This document shows positions 57,401-64,000 of a stretch of DNA of 64,000 bases, in pieces. The translations under genes and the position numbers were made by a program. The stretch is from Galaxea fascicularis. Lineage: Eukaryota > Cnidaria > Anthozoa > Scleractinia > Euphylliidae. The notes below the pieces were generated by a model. The model was not told where the DNA came from. It saw only the letters and a list, made by a program, of their open reading frames with translations, and searched no databases. Location: positions 17,657,239-17,721,238 of the forward strand of contig OX419345.1 in NCBI GenBank assembly GCA_948470475.1, given 5' to 3'. The number at the start of each line of letters is the position of its first letter. Positions within the stretch are counted from its first letter, which is position 1.

Positions 57401-58140
57401 AAACTGTGCAAAGTGTGGCCTGTGTCATTTTTACGTTTTCTTTCGTTTTCAGGATCAGTTGCGAAAGTTTGTTAAGTTTGCCTGCAACCAGGAGCGACTA
57501 CCAAGCCGCTGTACTTGTCAGGATGGAAACCCTCATACGGCTGATGTTCACGTGCCGCCGTACCCGATGAAGATTGGACCACCTGATGGAAGAGGTATTC
57601 TCGATAAACCTACTGGAAAAAATAGCGGGCTGGATGTATTTCCAAAATGCTCCGGCGGCAGGGTGTCATTATGACAATGATGATCGGAGCTTACAACTGC
57701 AAACTTACCCTCGATTTTTGTTTTTAAAATGTCCCATCTCTACCCAGAAGAACAGCCTCTACACGTATTTGTTTTCCTCTTGGGCTTTGTTTCGTTGTTC
57801 CCTTTTACTTGTACAGGATCTCTTCGGGTAGCTTCTCGGTCAGGGATTTTAGTTATCCAGACCTTGTTGCTTACTTTTCTCGTCAGTCGATAATACCAAT
57901 ACCCCATGTGTGATCTTCAGCCAATCTGTGTCTTAACCGGGTACCCGACAAGTTGTTAGTACAATACGTTACAACATTCGGGCATTTCACATTCCAGGTC
58001 CATCAGATGCACGTTACATACGCGTGGAAACGTGTATGTTCATGGTAAAGCTTCCTCCCTACTCCACCCAGGAAATAATGACAGATAAACTCCTGTACGC
58101 CATAAACTGTCGTGAAGATCCACTAACAGATATCACGTGA
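20394..58140 (+). CDS. HECTD4: giant HECT-type E3 ubiquitin ligase, HECTD4-like
   Basis: Fifty exons join in phase to 12,726 nt, 4,241 residues, from ATG 20394 to TGA 58138-58140. Exon coordinates are given in the block entries that follow. The N-terminal third has beta-propeller-like repeats, then a CUB-like beta-sandwich module (about residues 1055-1170), helical repeats, an SPRY domain (about 2382-2525), a 461-residue exon rich in charged/serine sequence, and a C-terminal HECT domain (from about 3870) with catalytic Cys4207 (codon 58033-58035) in VETCMFMVKLPPYS. Length, domain order and N terminus fit HECTD4, a poorly studied metazoan ligase of about 4,000 residues or more. HECT identity is certain; the orthologue name is from recognition only. 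HECT enzymes accept ubiquitin on the catalytic cysteine before passing it to substrates. The gene is head to head with GTF2H3 and converges on MORC2. Confidence 0.85.
22671..22745. repeat. imperfect hairpin
   Basis: GCACACGTGAGGAAAGAGCTGAGC pairs with a downstream arm ending CCTCACGTGTGC with about two mismatches over 24 bp and a loop of roughly 20 bp. It lies in HECTD4 intron 2 and may be a small fold-back element. Confidence 0.6.
25986..26592. mobile_element. hAT-like non-autonomous element, 607 bp
   Basis: The ends CAGGGTTGGACA and TGTCCAACCCTG are perfect inverted repeats, flanked by GTACAC at 25980-25985 and 26593-26598, a 6-bp target duplication. Subterminal regions are packed with CACTCGCC/GGCGAGTG motifs in both orientations. 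There is no transposase frame. It lies in HECTD4 intron 7. Confidence 0.8.
28258..28532. mobile_element. MITE with about 85-bp inverted repeats
   Basis: The left arm AAAATTGTAAAACTGACGCTG mirrors the right arm ending TTGGTTTTACAATTGTGAATC. Pairing continues through TTCTTAACCGATGTTTTGGC/AACGTTGGTTAAGACC and GCAATGCTGCCTTC/GAAGGCAGCATTG to about 85 bp. It fills part of HECTD4 intron 9. Confidence 0.75.
29851..29892. repeat. (AAT)14 microsatellite
   Basis: A perfect trinucleotide run in HECTD4 intron 11, about 65 bp from the 3' tail of the inverted SINE at 29957-30145. Confidence 0.9.
29957..30145 (-). repeat. tRNA-derived SINE, inverted copy of the 6541 family
   Basis: The minus-strand sequence has GTGAGAGCATTGGCC, TTTGATTTCTGGACTC, TGGGCTGAGTTTGTTGGTT and a tail rich in GATTTGAGTT. 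It aligns part by part with 6541-6711. It lies in HECTD4 intron 11. Confidence 0.7.
30905..31765 (+). other. HECTD4: HECTD4 exons 14-15: CUB-like beta-sandwich module
   Basis: Exons 30905-31126 and 31541-31765, both phase 0, encode about residues 1022-1170. Exon 14 ends CLYLKFDPRCATQYEYDK and exon 15 continues VIVYAG, then FGGNSYGVGSRSVL and NAVWGFSCIV. The pattern of a cysteine, FDPRC, YDKV and a final WGFSC strand recurs in several giant E3 ligases and is probably an interaction module. The substrate is unknown. Confidence 0.75.
31858..31967. repeat. imperfect palindrome
   Basis: TTATTGACCAAATCAGG at the left pairs with AGTCAGTCAATAAG at the right. Inside, GGGGAAATATTTGGC mirrors CGAAATATTTTCCATCC, and the centre is GTACGTAC. 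Probably a fold-back element in HECTD4 intron 15. Confidence 0.6.
35486..35757. repeat. inverted-repeat element, copy A
   Basis: The left half GAGGTCCGTACTGAAAGTTACGG mirrors CCGTAACTTACAATACGGACCGAG. It continues rightwards with AGAAAACGAGGTTAATC, GGAAACTTTCAAATTTAGCG and CACAGCGCGCGTACTAA. The right part recurs at 61383-61578. It lies in HECTD4 intron 20. Confidence 0.7.
36028..36226. mobile_element. MITE, copy 1 of a two-copy family
   Basis: The terminal inverted repeats are GCGAATCCAAAAACCGTGAA and GTGTTCACGCTTTTCGGGTT. The interior has TTTGCGGTTTAGTTTTCTCG and CGCGTGATTGGCT, shared with 40324-40533. It lies in HECTD4 intron 20. Confidence 0.75.
39536..39688. repeat. fold-back element
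   Basis: ATATCAAACAC at the left pairs with GTGTTTGATAT at the right. Pairing continues through GTATCTAAACACT/AGTGTTTGGATATC and GAAAAACGAGGC/GGCCGAGTTTTTT, giving arms of about 70 bp with a short loop. It lies in HECTD4 intron 25. Confidence 0.7.
40324..40533. mobile_element. MITE, copy 2 of a two-copy family
   Basis: TACTGTGCGAATCCAAAAAC at the left mirrors ATCCGAAAACCGTGAACACT read from the right end, giving inverted repeats of about 30 bp. The interior matches 36028-36226 along most of its length. It lies in HECTD4 intron 26. Confidence 0.75.
41591..41664. repeat. near-perfect palindrome
   Basis: GGTGTCCAATTACAGGTATCC pairs with GGATACCTGTAAT...TTGGACACC, with a 15-nt loop and a small bulge. 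It is the first of four palindromic blocks in HECTD4 intron 27. Confidence 0.8.
41691..41820. repeat. fold-back element with 31-bp perfect arms
   Basis: The arms 41704-41734 and 41775-41805 are exact reverse complements, beginning GGTCGTTACGGG and ending CCCGTAACGACC. The loop contains a second stem, GTATTGACC/GGTCAATAC, and outer TAACC/GGTTA ends extend the pairing. HECTD4 intron 27. Confidence 0.85.
41829..42171. mobile_element. MITE with 15-bp inverted repeats
   Basis: TTTATTATATGGCTA (41829-41843) is exactly mirrored by TAGCCATATAATAAA (42157-42171). The right part has CCAATCAGAGCGCGCG and a GGGCATTA...TAATGCCC hairpin. HECTD4 intron 27; non-coding. Confidence 0.75.
42325..42403. repeat. 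palindrome ending 60 bp before exon 28
   Basis: GTACAATTCAG and CTGAATTGTAC close the outside, and GTAATTTCAAATT/AATTTGAAATTAC close the centre around a single T. It ends 62 bp before HECTD4 exon 28 (42466), so it overlaps the region where a branch point is expected. Confidence 0.8.
43315..45509 (+). other. HECTD4: HECTD4 exons 30-33: SPRY domain
   Basis: Exons 43315-43690, 43975-44126, 44515-44740 and 45275-45509; about residues 2256-2585. SPRY landmarks run in order: SFYWEVELCS, MSVGFAPW, GLLHWKT, DVIGCGYKRG, SVYFTYNGDRLAEG, LWPVIHIQKK and VNFG. SPRY modules usually bind protein partners and in E3 ligases often help select substrates. Upstream exon 30 carries FPPVRGCVFTEGHTCVQFMA. All phases agree. 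Confidence 0.85.
45881..51917 (+). other. HECTD4: HECTD4 exons 34-40: pre-HECT region
   Basis: Exons: 45881-46135, 46229-46485, 46662-46923, 47169-47559, 48202-48991, 49537-50918, 51727-51917; about residues 2586-3761. Exon 38 is largely helical. Exon 39 (1,382 nt, the largest) opens with a Ser/Pro-rich stretch and a basic patch SERRGSVRRRKRGFGHG, a possible nuclear signal with RRxS-type phosphorylation sites, then a charged low-complexity run. No enzymatic motif is visible. Confidence 0.8.
52650..58140 (+). other. HECTD4: HECTD4 exons 41-50: HECT catalytic domain
   Basis: Exons: 52650-52916, 53205-53360, 53892-53995, 54175-54243, 54767-54919, 56341-56468, 56583-56778, 57070-57153, 57453-57594, 57998-58140. 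HECT landmarks run in order: GSFRHFMWLMAREL, LLGIALRSDIPLALDLLPSF, WENHRSYVEAI, EIRTCGL, VHIEYFWNSMESFSQDQLRK, FVKFACNQERLP and ETCMFMVKLPPYSTQEIM with the catalytic Cys at 58033-58035. A cysteine-containing insert (RCTCQDG) follows the usual position of the gatekeeping FVTG-type strand. The domain looks intact, so the enzyme should be active. Confidence 0.92.
56160..56285. repeat. TTATCCAG/CTGGATA repeat
   Basis: Multiple copies of (C)TGGATAG/CTATCCAG in both orientations, including GCGCTATCCAGCGC, end at AACAACTAGGGCCTGG. It is a probable degenerate palindromic repeat in HECTD4 intron 45. Confidence 0.45.
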
Positions 58141-59370
58141 CGTCAACACCGGAACAAGTTCCAAATATAGTAACAAGAAATGTCAGCTAACGACAACTGC
58201 TGACACCGGCACTATGATTTTAAACAAAAACCACGGAGACACGTACGAGATTGTTCATTTATTTTGAACATGTTACTTGATCCAAGTGGTTGTTTTCAAG
58301 GGGGAAGGAAGCTGTTGATATGTTTAGACTATCTGCTGTACACGAGTGTGATACGGATAAATAAATTGTAATGAAATAGTGTTTGAATTGAACAAGTCTA
58401 GTGTGTAGGCCATGTTAGAGTAGTTTAGAACCCCAAAGCGGGCTACTTTCTTTAAAGGAGGTGTAACGAAAAAAGCAGTTACAAAACAGCGGGAAAACCT
58501 ATCGGGTTTTGACATCGAGGTAAAACCGAAAAACGTGAGGATTTTCGTGAAGGTCAAAATCTTGATAACCTACCGCAGATAAAGCCTCACGTGGGAATTA
58601 AGATTTGAAGTAATGATACTATTTTCTCCGAAAAGAGAAAGAAGAGTATATTTTACAAGTATTATTGTAGGGAAATTTCAAATAAAATTGGTCCTTTAAG
58701 CAAAGCAACCAACCTCTTGTGACTTCACAAGGATAAGTACTCTTAACGGCAACTTAACTTCGGCAGACTTATAAAGTCTGAGCGACTCAAAAGAAACTTT
58801 GGATGTAGTTCGCGTAGTCTGGGTAATTTTATCCGCGTGGAAATCCTCTTGCTTGAATCGTTCTCAATCAGTCTCGGTCTCTTCAACCTTGAATCTTCCA
58901 ACCCCCAAACAGTTCTATCAAATAACGCAGTTGTATGTCAAAGAATACCGCACAATTTCTCTTGAAATGGCTTGTGTACTTCTGAGATTCCTGTCAAAGT
59001 GGCGCCCCAAACATCTCAGCCATTTCCACCATAAAAGTCAAACCTTCACTACCTTTCTAATGATACTCCTTTTTAAAACAAAGCGCGTCATGCAGTACAA
59101 TTACAATTTACAGTAAATGTGTCGCGTTGTAGTCTTAAATAGCTCAGTTAGAGAAGGATCTCTATTTAAATAGAAATCCGTTACTTCACGCTCAGCGCGA
59201 GTACATTGGTATAAAACAACTAAACATCGATGCCTACGTACAAAAGGTGATTGCACGAAATCTTCGACTACCACTCGTAAAAAACGCGGATAACCGTAAA
59301 ATAAAACGAGATGACAAATGGCACGTAAGAAATCCATAAACTTGCTTGAAAAAAGGAGACTTTGTCGTGG
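58141..59370. other. convergent HECTD4/MORC2 intergenic region
   Basis: This is the HECTD4 3' UTR with AATAAA at 58360-58365 and a second at 58681-58686, then DNA with no recognisable exon on either strand up to the MORC2 stop. No clear minus-strand AATAAA was found close to the MORC2 stop. Confidence 0.6.
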
Positions 59371-62300
59371 CTATAACCGCGCCGCAGCTTGTTGTGCTAC
59401 GTTTTCCATCATTTCGTCCACCCTGTCGGAGACATCGTCGGCACTTATTACACACTCGTTGGGATTCTGGAGAGAGGAAGAGATTACCAGATACTGTTTC
59501 AATTCTTGCAATGAAAAACGCAACAAAAAAGTTTCAACCTTTGAATACATGTGACGTTGGACACACTGGCCATCAAACTGACCTCATCCATAAAACGAAG
59601 AATTTTCGCTGCATTTCTTCTGAGGTTTAACAATTCGTTTGTCGCTTTCCTGAGCCGCTCCTCGGCTTCTTCGGCTTTTTTTACGGCTTCGTCCCTTGCA
59701 TCTTTAAAGTCGCCTACCAACTGAAATTAACCAAACAAAATTGATATAATCTATGTCTAAGACATATCCGGCAACTTCAATGTGTTTCGATGACCTTCCT
59801 ACACCAAACTGGACATTCTGGATGGCGAGATTTGCGTAGGTCTTATTTCGATGACAATCGGTTTTGCGAACGGTTTGGCTGCGTTCACTGCTCTATGCTC
59901 TGTTGTACCTTTGTCCGGAATCACCGCACTATGGTTATGAGGTTGCGCAATCTTAATAAAATATGCCAAGATAAAGTACTTGAACTCCAACTCTTCAAAA
60001 TCATAATGAAGAGTGTTACACATACAGCTCCGGTTGCAAATATTGCAAATATTGAGTGAAGTCGTTACTACAGACTAAAGCTACGATACTTACCCCTGAA
60101 ATGCCTTTTTCGTAATGATCGAAAAATTCCTCCTGAAAAGTAAAAAAAAAAAAATAGGTTAGCCTTAATCTTCTCCACGCTGCCGCTTATTTCAGTTATT
60201 CTGTAAGTGAACATCAATTAGGTGTTTGAAACCACAATTTGAAAGTCCTAGCGAAATTGAGACGCTTTTGAGTATTTCCACGAAAAGGAGCTTTTCCAAG
60301 AGTGAATAACAATTACTTGTTTCCCACCATATCTTCGTTGACGACACCGAACGTGCTGGCCAAATAGAGACGCAAGTCAACGCAGAAAAAAATTGCAGTT
60401 ACTTGCAACTTCCAAGCAGAGTCCAGAGGGTAGTTTCTAAACAAACTGTGGTGCTGCGTCGGTGGGGGAGTAGTACACAAAAATTTGGTATTATCAACAG
60501 AGTTGATAAATGTAAATTGACCACCGTACAAGGATTCTAGAGCGAATCCAATCCCTTCGTCAGAGCGAGTCCGTTGAACTACCCACCACTATCAGTATCA
60601 CTTAATTCTCCATTTGACGACGACGAAACAACTATGGGCGATATCGTGAATTCAAGAATGATAAAAGGTGAAGCGAGACACAACATACCAAAGGAAACTC
60701 TTTCAACTCGTCAGCTCCCATGTTCTTGATATCTTCCTTTTTGATACGAAATTCAGGAGGGGCAAAGTAAGACAAGCAACGCCTACAAGGGAAAAAAAGA
60801 TCCTGTCGATATACAGGTATAGCACATGGACAGCACTGCAAGTGCAAACAAGTTTCACCTGACAGAAATAAGAGGCTACACCCGCTCTGTAGCCTCCACT
60901 TCTTAATCTGTAACCAGTTTCCCATTTTCCTTTTCAAGAGTAAAAATTGACAAAAGGTATACTTCGAGACAAGCAAGAAAAAAGATGCCAAACCTGAACA
61001 TTCCAACGAAATTCTGAAGTGAGGGATGTTCCGCTGTCGAGGATACTCTGTTATCCTCTGGTGACTGGGCAGCTGTTGGTGTTAGTTTGTGTTGTTGCCG
61101 CCGCTGTTGTTCTTCCTGGCCACCTGGCGTTTCTAGTGTTGTTGTACTTGGAACCTCGCGTGAAGGGCTCGGTGACTTGGGAGCTGAATGCTCCACAGTC
61201 TGAAAAGAAAGCAAAAGCGGTTTGTTTTAGTAATCAACGAGGCCACTTCCCAGAAACGGACTGGGGTGATAAGGTAACTTGGTGGTATCGCAAGAACCAA
61301 GCGTCATTTTTGTTCTTGTTTGTAAAGCAAACTATTGACGAATGCCTTCTGTCGTTAAAGTGCATATGAAGTAAAAAATAAATCAACGGGAAGAAACAAG
61401 GATCGGTAACTTACAGTACGGACCGAGAAAACGAGGCTAGTAAGATATATTATATCTCTGAGGTTACTGAATCGGACGCAAGAGAAAGGAAACTTTCAAA
61501 TTTAGCGGGCCGTACAGTAGGATACGGCCCGCAGAATTCAACAATCACAGCACGCGTACTAAGATTTATTTCAGTCATATACACGTTAAGTTGAACTTAC
61601 TTGCAAAACTCTTATGTCATCACTTGGATGATCAAACCTGCAGATGCGAATGTAAACGATTAGTTATCTTTCAGTTATTGGGGATATTACTACTAATTGT
61701 AAGGCTATTTCTTTTTTTGTTAGAAGAACTTGAAAGTTTGACTAATCAAATGAAATCATTAAATTCAAAGCTGCCGGGCCAGGAGCCGGTTTCTCTCCTT
61801 TCTTTGGTACAAATTAGTATAGGAAATTGCACGACCTTGAATACAATTTGTGATTAACAGTGATTTTGAAATTGTTAAATTCGAGAATTTTCAAAACCAC
61901 AAGTTCCCATAAATTGTACAATATGATCGTGAATTTTAACAGTGGTTTTATTTAACCCGTGAACCAATGTTTTTAGACAACACATACATTATAGCGTTTT
62001 CGTATATACCACACAAGGGAATAGTGCTTTTCGCGCATTCTGATTGGTTAACTCGGAGGTGATTAGCAAAGTACTAGTCACCTCCGAGCAGCCGAAGAGA
62101 AACAAAACGGCTTCCCTTTTCGGTTCCCGAAAAAGGAAATTATTTGAATCAACGCTAGTTATTCAACTTGTGTGGTATATACTAACAATTATTCACCTCA
62201 GTGTCAGTGAAAGTGGCGGATATCCACCACTATTCACCTCCACTTCGGTGAATAATTGTTATAGTTAAATATACACAAAAGCCGGAATACAAAGGGAACG

Positions 62301-63910
62301 GTGTGTAATAGTTGTAAGTTGTTACTATTACACGGGTTAAGTAAAAGCACTCTACACTGGTCCAAGGAATCATTCCAGAGAATGGCAACTTCAGTTTTTG
62401 TCTTTTCGTCCAGTTCCACCAGTCAAAAACGTTCGAATTTGCAACGTCTCGCTGTGCTTACGCGCCATTGCCATGGAAACTTAATAGGTTCCCCTCCCGA
62501 GTACAATTTGGGATAAATCGTACGGCTCTCGACCCATCAGAATTGAGTAAATTTGTTGAGTGCACTATAATGAATATAATCTGACATTAAGTGGTTACAG
62601 GGTTAACTCACTCACCGTGCTATTTCTATGCGAAACCACCATCATTATACACCTACCACTTATCATACTTGTCCTTTGGATACAGATCAAATTTGATGCG
62701 AACCCTCCACGACGAACCCTTGGGTTTAACAGCAAATACCGTTCCACCATACCTGAAAACCATCAAAAGTAAACATATCCGAATTAAAATAACGTTCCAA
62801 TAAGAATTCGGTGTACTAGCATGAGCTGAAAGAGATTACCCCTATTGGTCGACTATCAGTTCGTAATTCAACAACCAGGCTACTTACCATTTCGAATTAT
62901 CAACTCTCGCCTCTACTTTGGTTCCCTTGGGTACTGATAGAAAAAAAAAGGAAAGCTGATTAAAAGCTTTCCCCCGCAAGAAAAAAAAAAACACTTCATT
63001 GGCTCTAGGACCGCTAAAAGGTTGAAAACGGCTCAGCGGTACTCACGTGTTGTTCCATCACTTTCACCCTCACTACTCCACTCCATTACTTGTTCTTGTT
63101 GCGGCTTTTTTGGTACTTCTAGTTCTTGCTTCTGTACTTCCTCTTGCTTGACTTCTGGTGTTTTCTTCTCGACGGTCTGTGCCAATGAATGAAGGTTGCA
63201 TAACACCAGTTTTGCTGTATTACCATACAACCTGGAGCTACTTAAAAGCAATTAAGCCAAACATAATTCATACCTTCACTATTTGCACATCGTTCTTTTT
63301 TCTTTTAGCTTGTACTTCCTAAAGGAGAGATGACATTGTTTGACGTCTGGGTCATTTGAGCGTAGAGCTGAATGTACAGCAACAGTTGAGGCTGTGTACT
63401 CCTCAGTGAGAGCACACTTATATAAAGAAACTTACCTCCACAACAGGCCGAGGATCCGTATTTCGTCGTTTCAGTAGCTATGAAGAAACAGAAACGTTAC
63501 ATTTTAAGAGGTTAACTGTGTATATATCTTTTTTACCTGTAAATTATCTCAGAAGAACCACTCAGTCCGACACAACCGCGTTTCCGATCCGGCATACGAC
63601 ATCGAACCCACTTCAGAGCATTCTAGAATGTTCAAAACTATCCAATCACAAGCAAACGCAGTTTCCTTGAGCTGTGTGCCTTCAGTTGTTGCAAACTGGC
63701 AAAATCTTTCCACGTTACGGGTCTGCTTTGTGAAGACCGCATCTCCATTAAAAGAAACGTTTAAATTGCTAGATTTTCTTTGAAGTGGCCCGGTTCAAGT
63801 GGCTTACTGAGATTCGATAGTTAAACAAATTACGATCGACTGACCTCGTGTCCTGGTTTCTTCTTTCTGTTTTCCTCTGAACTGCTGACTACAACGGTTC
63901 TGTCCCGCCT
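59371..63910 (-). CDS. MORC2: MORC family ATPase, MORC2-like (C-terminal twelve exons)
   Basis: Exons in coding order: 63910-63845, 63477-63436, 63318-63274, 63176-63047, 62933-62888, 62752-62657, 61637-61601, 61199-60994, 60782-60689, 60132-60094, 59720-59583, 59466-59371; 344 residues, phases consistent. Upstream exons lie right of the window. Basic linker exons (NRKKKPGHE, LLKRRNT, AKRKKND) lead to a chromo-like module with VEARVDNSKWYGGTVFAV, WRVRIKFDLYP and DKWFDHPSDDIRVL, matching the MORC2 region VEVRVNREWYTG...DRWV. Then come CLSYFAPPEFRIKKEDI, ADELKEFPEEFFDHYEKG and a coiled coil (AEERLRKATNELLNLRRN), matching the MORC2 C-terminal dimerisation coil. MORC2 is a nuclear GHKL ATPase that compacts chromatin with the HUSH complex. 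The GHKL and CW domains are not in view. Confidence 0.9.
61383..61578. repeat. inverted-repeat element, copy B
   Basis: AATCAACGGGAA, GTAACTTACAGTACGGACCG, AGAAAACGAGG, GGAAACTTTCAAATTTAGCG and CACAGCACGCGTACTAA follow the same order as at 35583-35755, with one extra hairpin GGGCCGTACAG/GGATACGGCCC. It lies in a MORC2 intron between exons 61637-61601 and 61199-60994. Confidence 0.7.
62002..62260. repeat. nested inverted repeats
   Basis: GTATATACCACACAAG (62002-62017) is exactly mirrored at 62167-62182. Inside lies CTCGGAGGTGA/TCACCTCCGAG. Immediately after, AACAATTATTCACC (62184-62197) is exactly mirrored at 62247-62260. This suggests one MITE abutting a second fold-back in a MORC2 intron. 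Confidence 0.75.
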
Positions 63911-64000
63911 CTGAATAGATGAAACCAAGCGTGGTCAACTGATGTACATTAAAGTTCCCTACCAGCACATTTCAAAGATTGCATCTGTGTTTTTATTGTA
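63911..64000 (-). other. MORC2 intron, continues past the window
   Basis: No exon is recognised between the acceptor at 63911-63912 and the right edge. The rest of MORC2 (GHKL ATPase, S5 fold, CW zinc finger) must lie to the right. Confidence 0.6.

Noticed and set aside
59790..60059. 89-residue open frame on + between MORC2 exons
   Set aside because: It lies in a MORC2 intron, has no homology that I recognise and no supporting splice or promoter signal.

Overview
This window looks like ordinary nuclear DNA from an animal, most likely an anthozoan cnidarian such as a stony coral. The coding sequence is split into dozens of short exons with GT-AG introns. The genes are clear one-to-one metazoan orthologues. 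The introns are full of small inverted-repeat elements and tRNA-derived SINEs in an AT-rich background. The animal assignment rests on the genes; the anthozoan assignment is inference from overall character and repeat style, since no database could be searched.

Five genes were reconstructed by hand by checking splice sites and reading-frame phase across every junction. From left to right they are: the last two exons of a vitamin K epoxide reductase (VKORC1L1-like, +, 612-1400, 5' end outside the window); a complete five-exon ERK5/MAPK7 MAP kinase (+, 3395-9629); a complete thirteen-exon TFIIH p34 subunit GTF2H3 (-, 19602 down to 10807); a complete fifty-exon giant HECT ubiquitin ligase, best matched to HECTD4 (+, 20394-58140, 4,241 residues); and the last twelve exons of a MORC2-like ATPase (-, 63910 down to 59371, 5' part outside the window). 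The summed coding lengths of the three complete genes are exact multiples of three.

VKORC1L1 and MAPK7 are tandem on +. MAPK7 and GTF2H3 converge. GTF2H3 and HECTD4 are head to head, with start codons about 790 bp apart, so they probably share a bidirectional promoter. HECTD4 and MORC2 converge. The genes do not form a pathway. They are housekeeping or signalling loci: ER redox, MAPK signalling, transcription and repair, ubiquitination, and chromatin silencing.

Non-coding content is dominated by repeats: four SINE copies from about three families, two hAT-like elements with CAGGGTTG ends and 6-bp target duplications, a dozen other inverted-repeat (MITE or fold-back) elements, a GC-rich minisatellite beside a GTF2H3 exon, and simple-sequence tracts. 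I found no prokaryotic system, CRISPR array, rRNA gene or functional tRNA gene. I do not see an undescribed multi-gene system. The most unusual material is the dense palindromic load in some introns, notably HECTD4 intron 27, and a few splicing or leader details.
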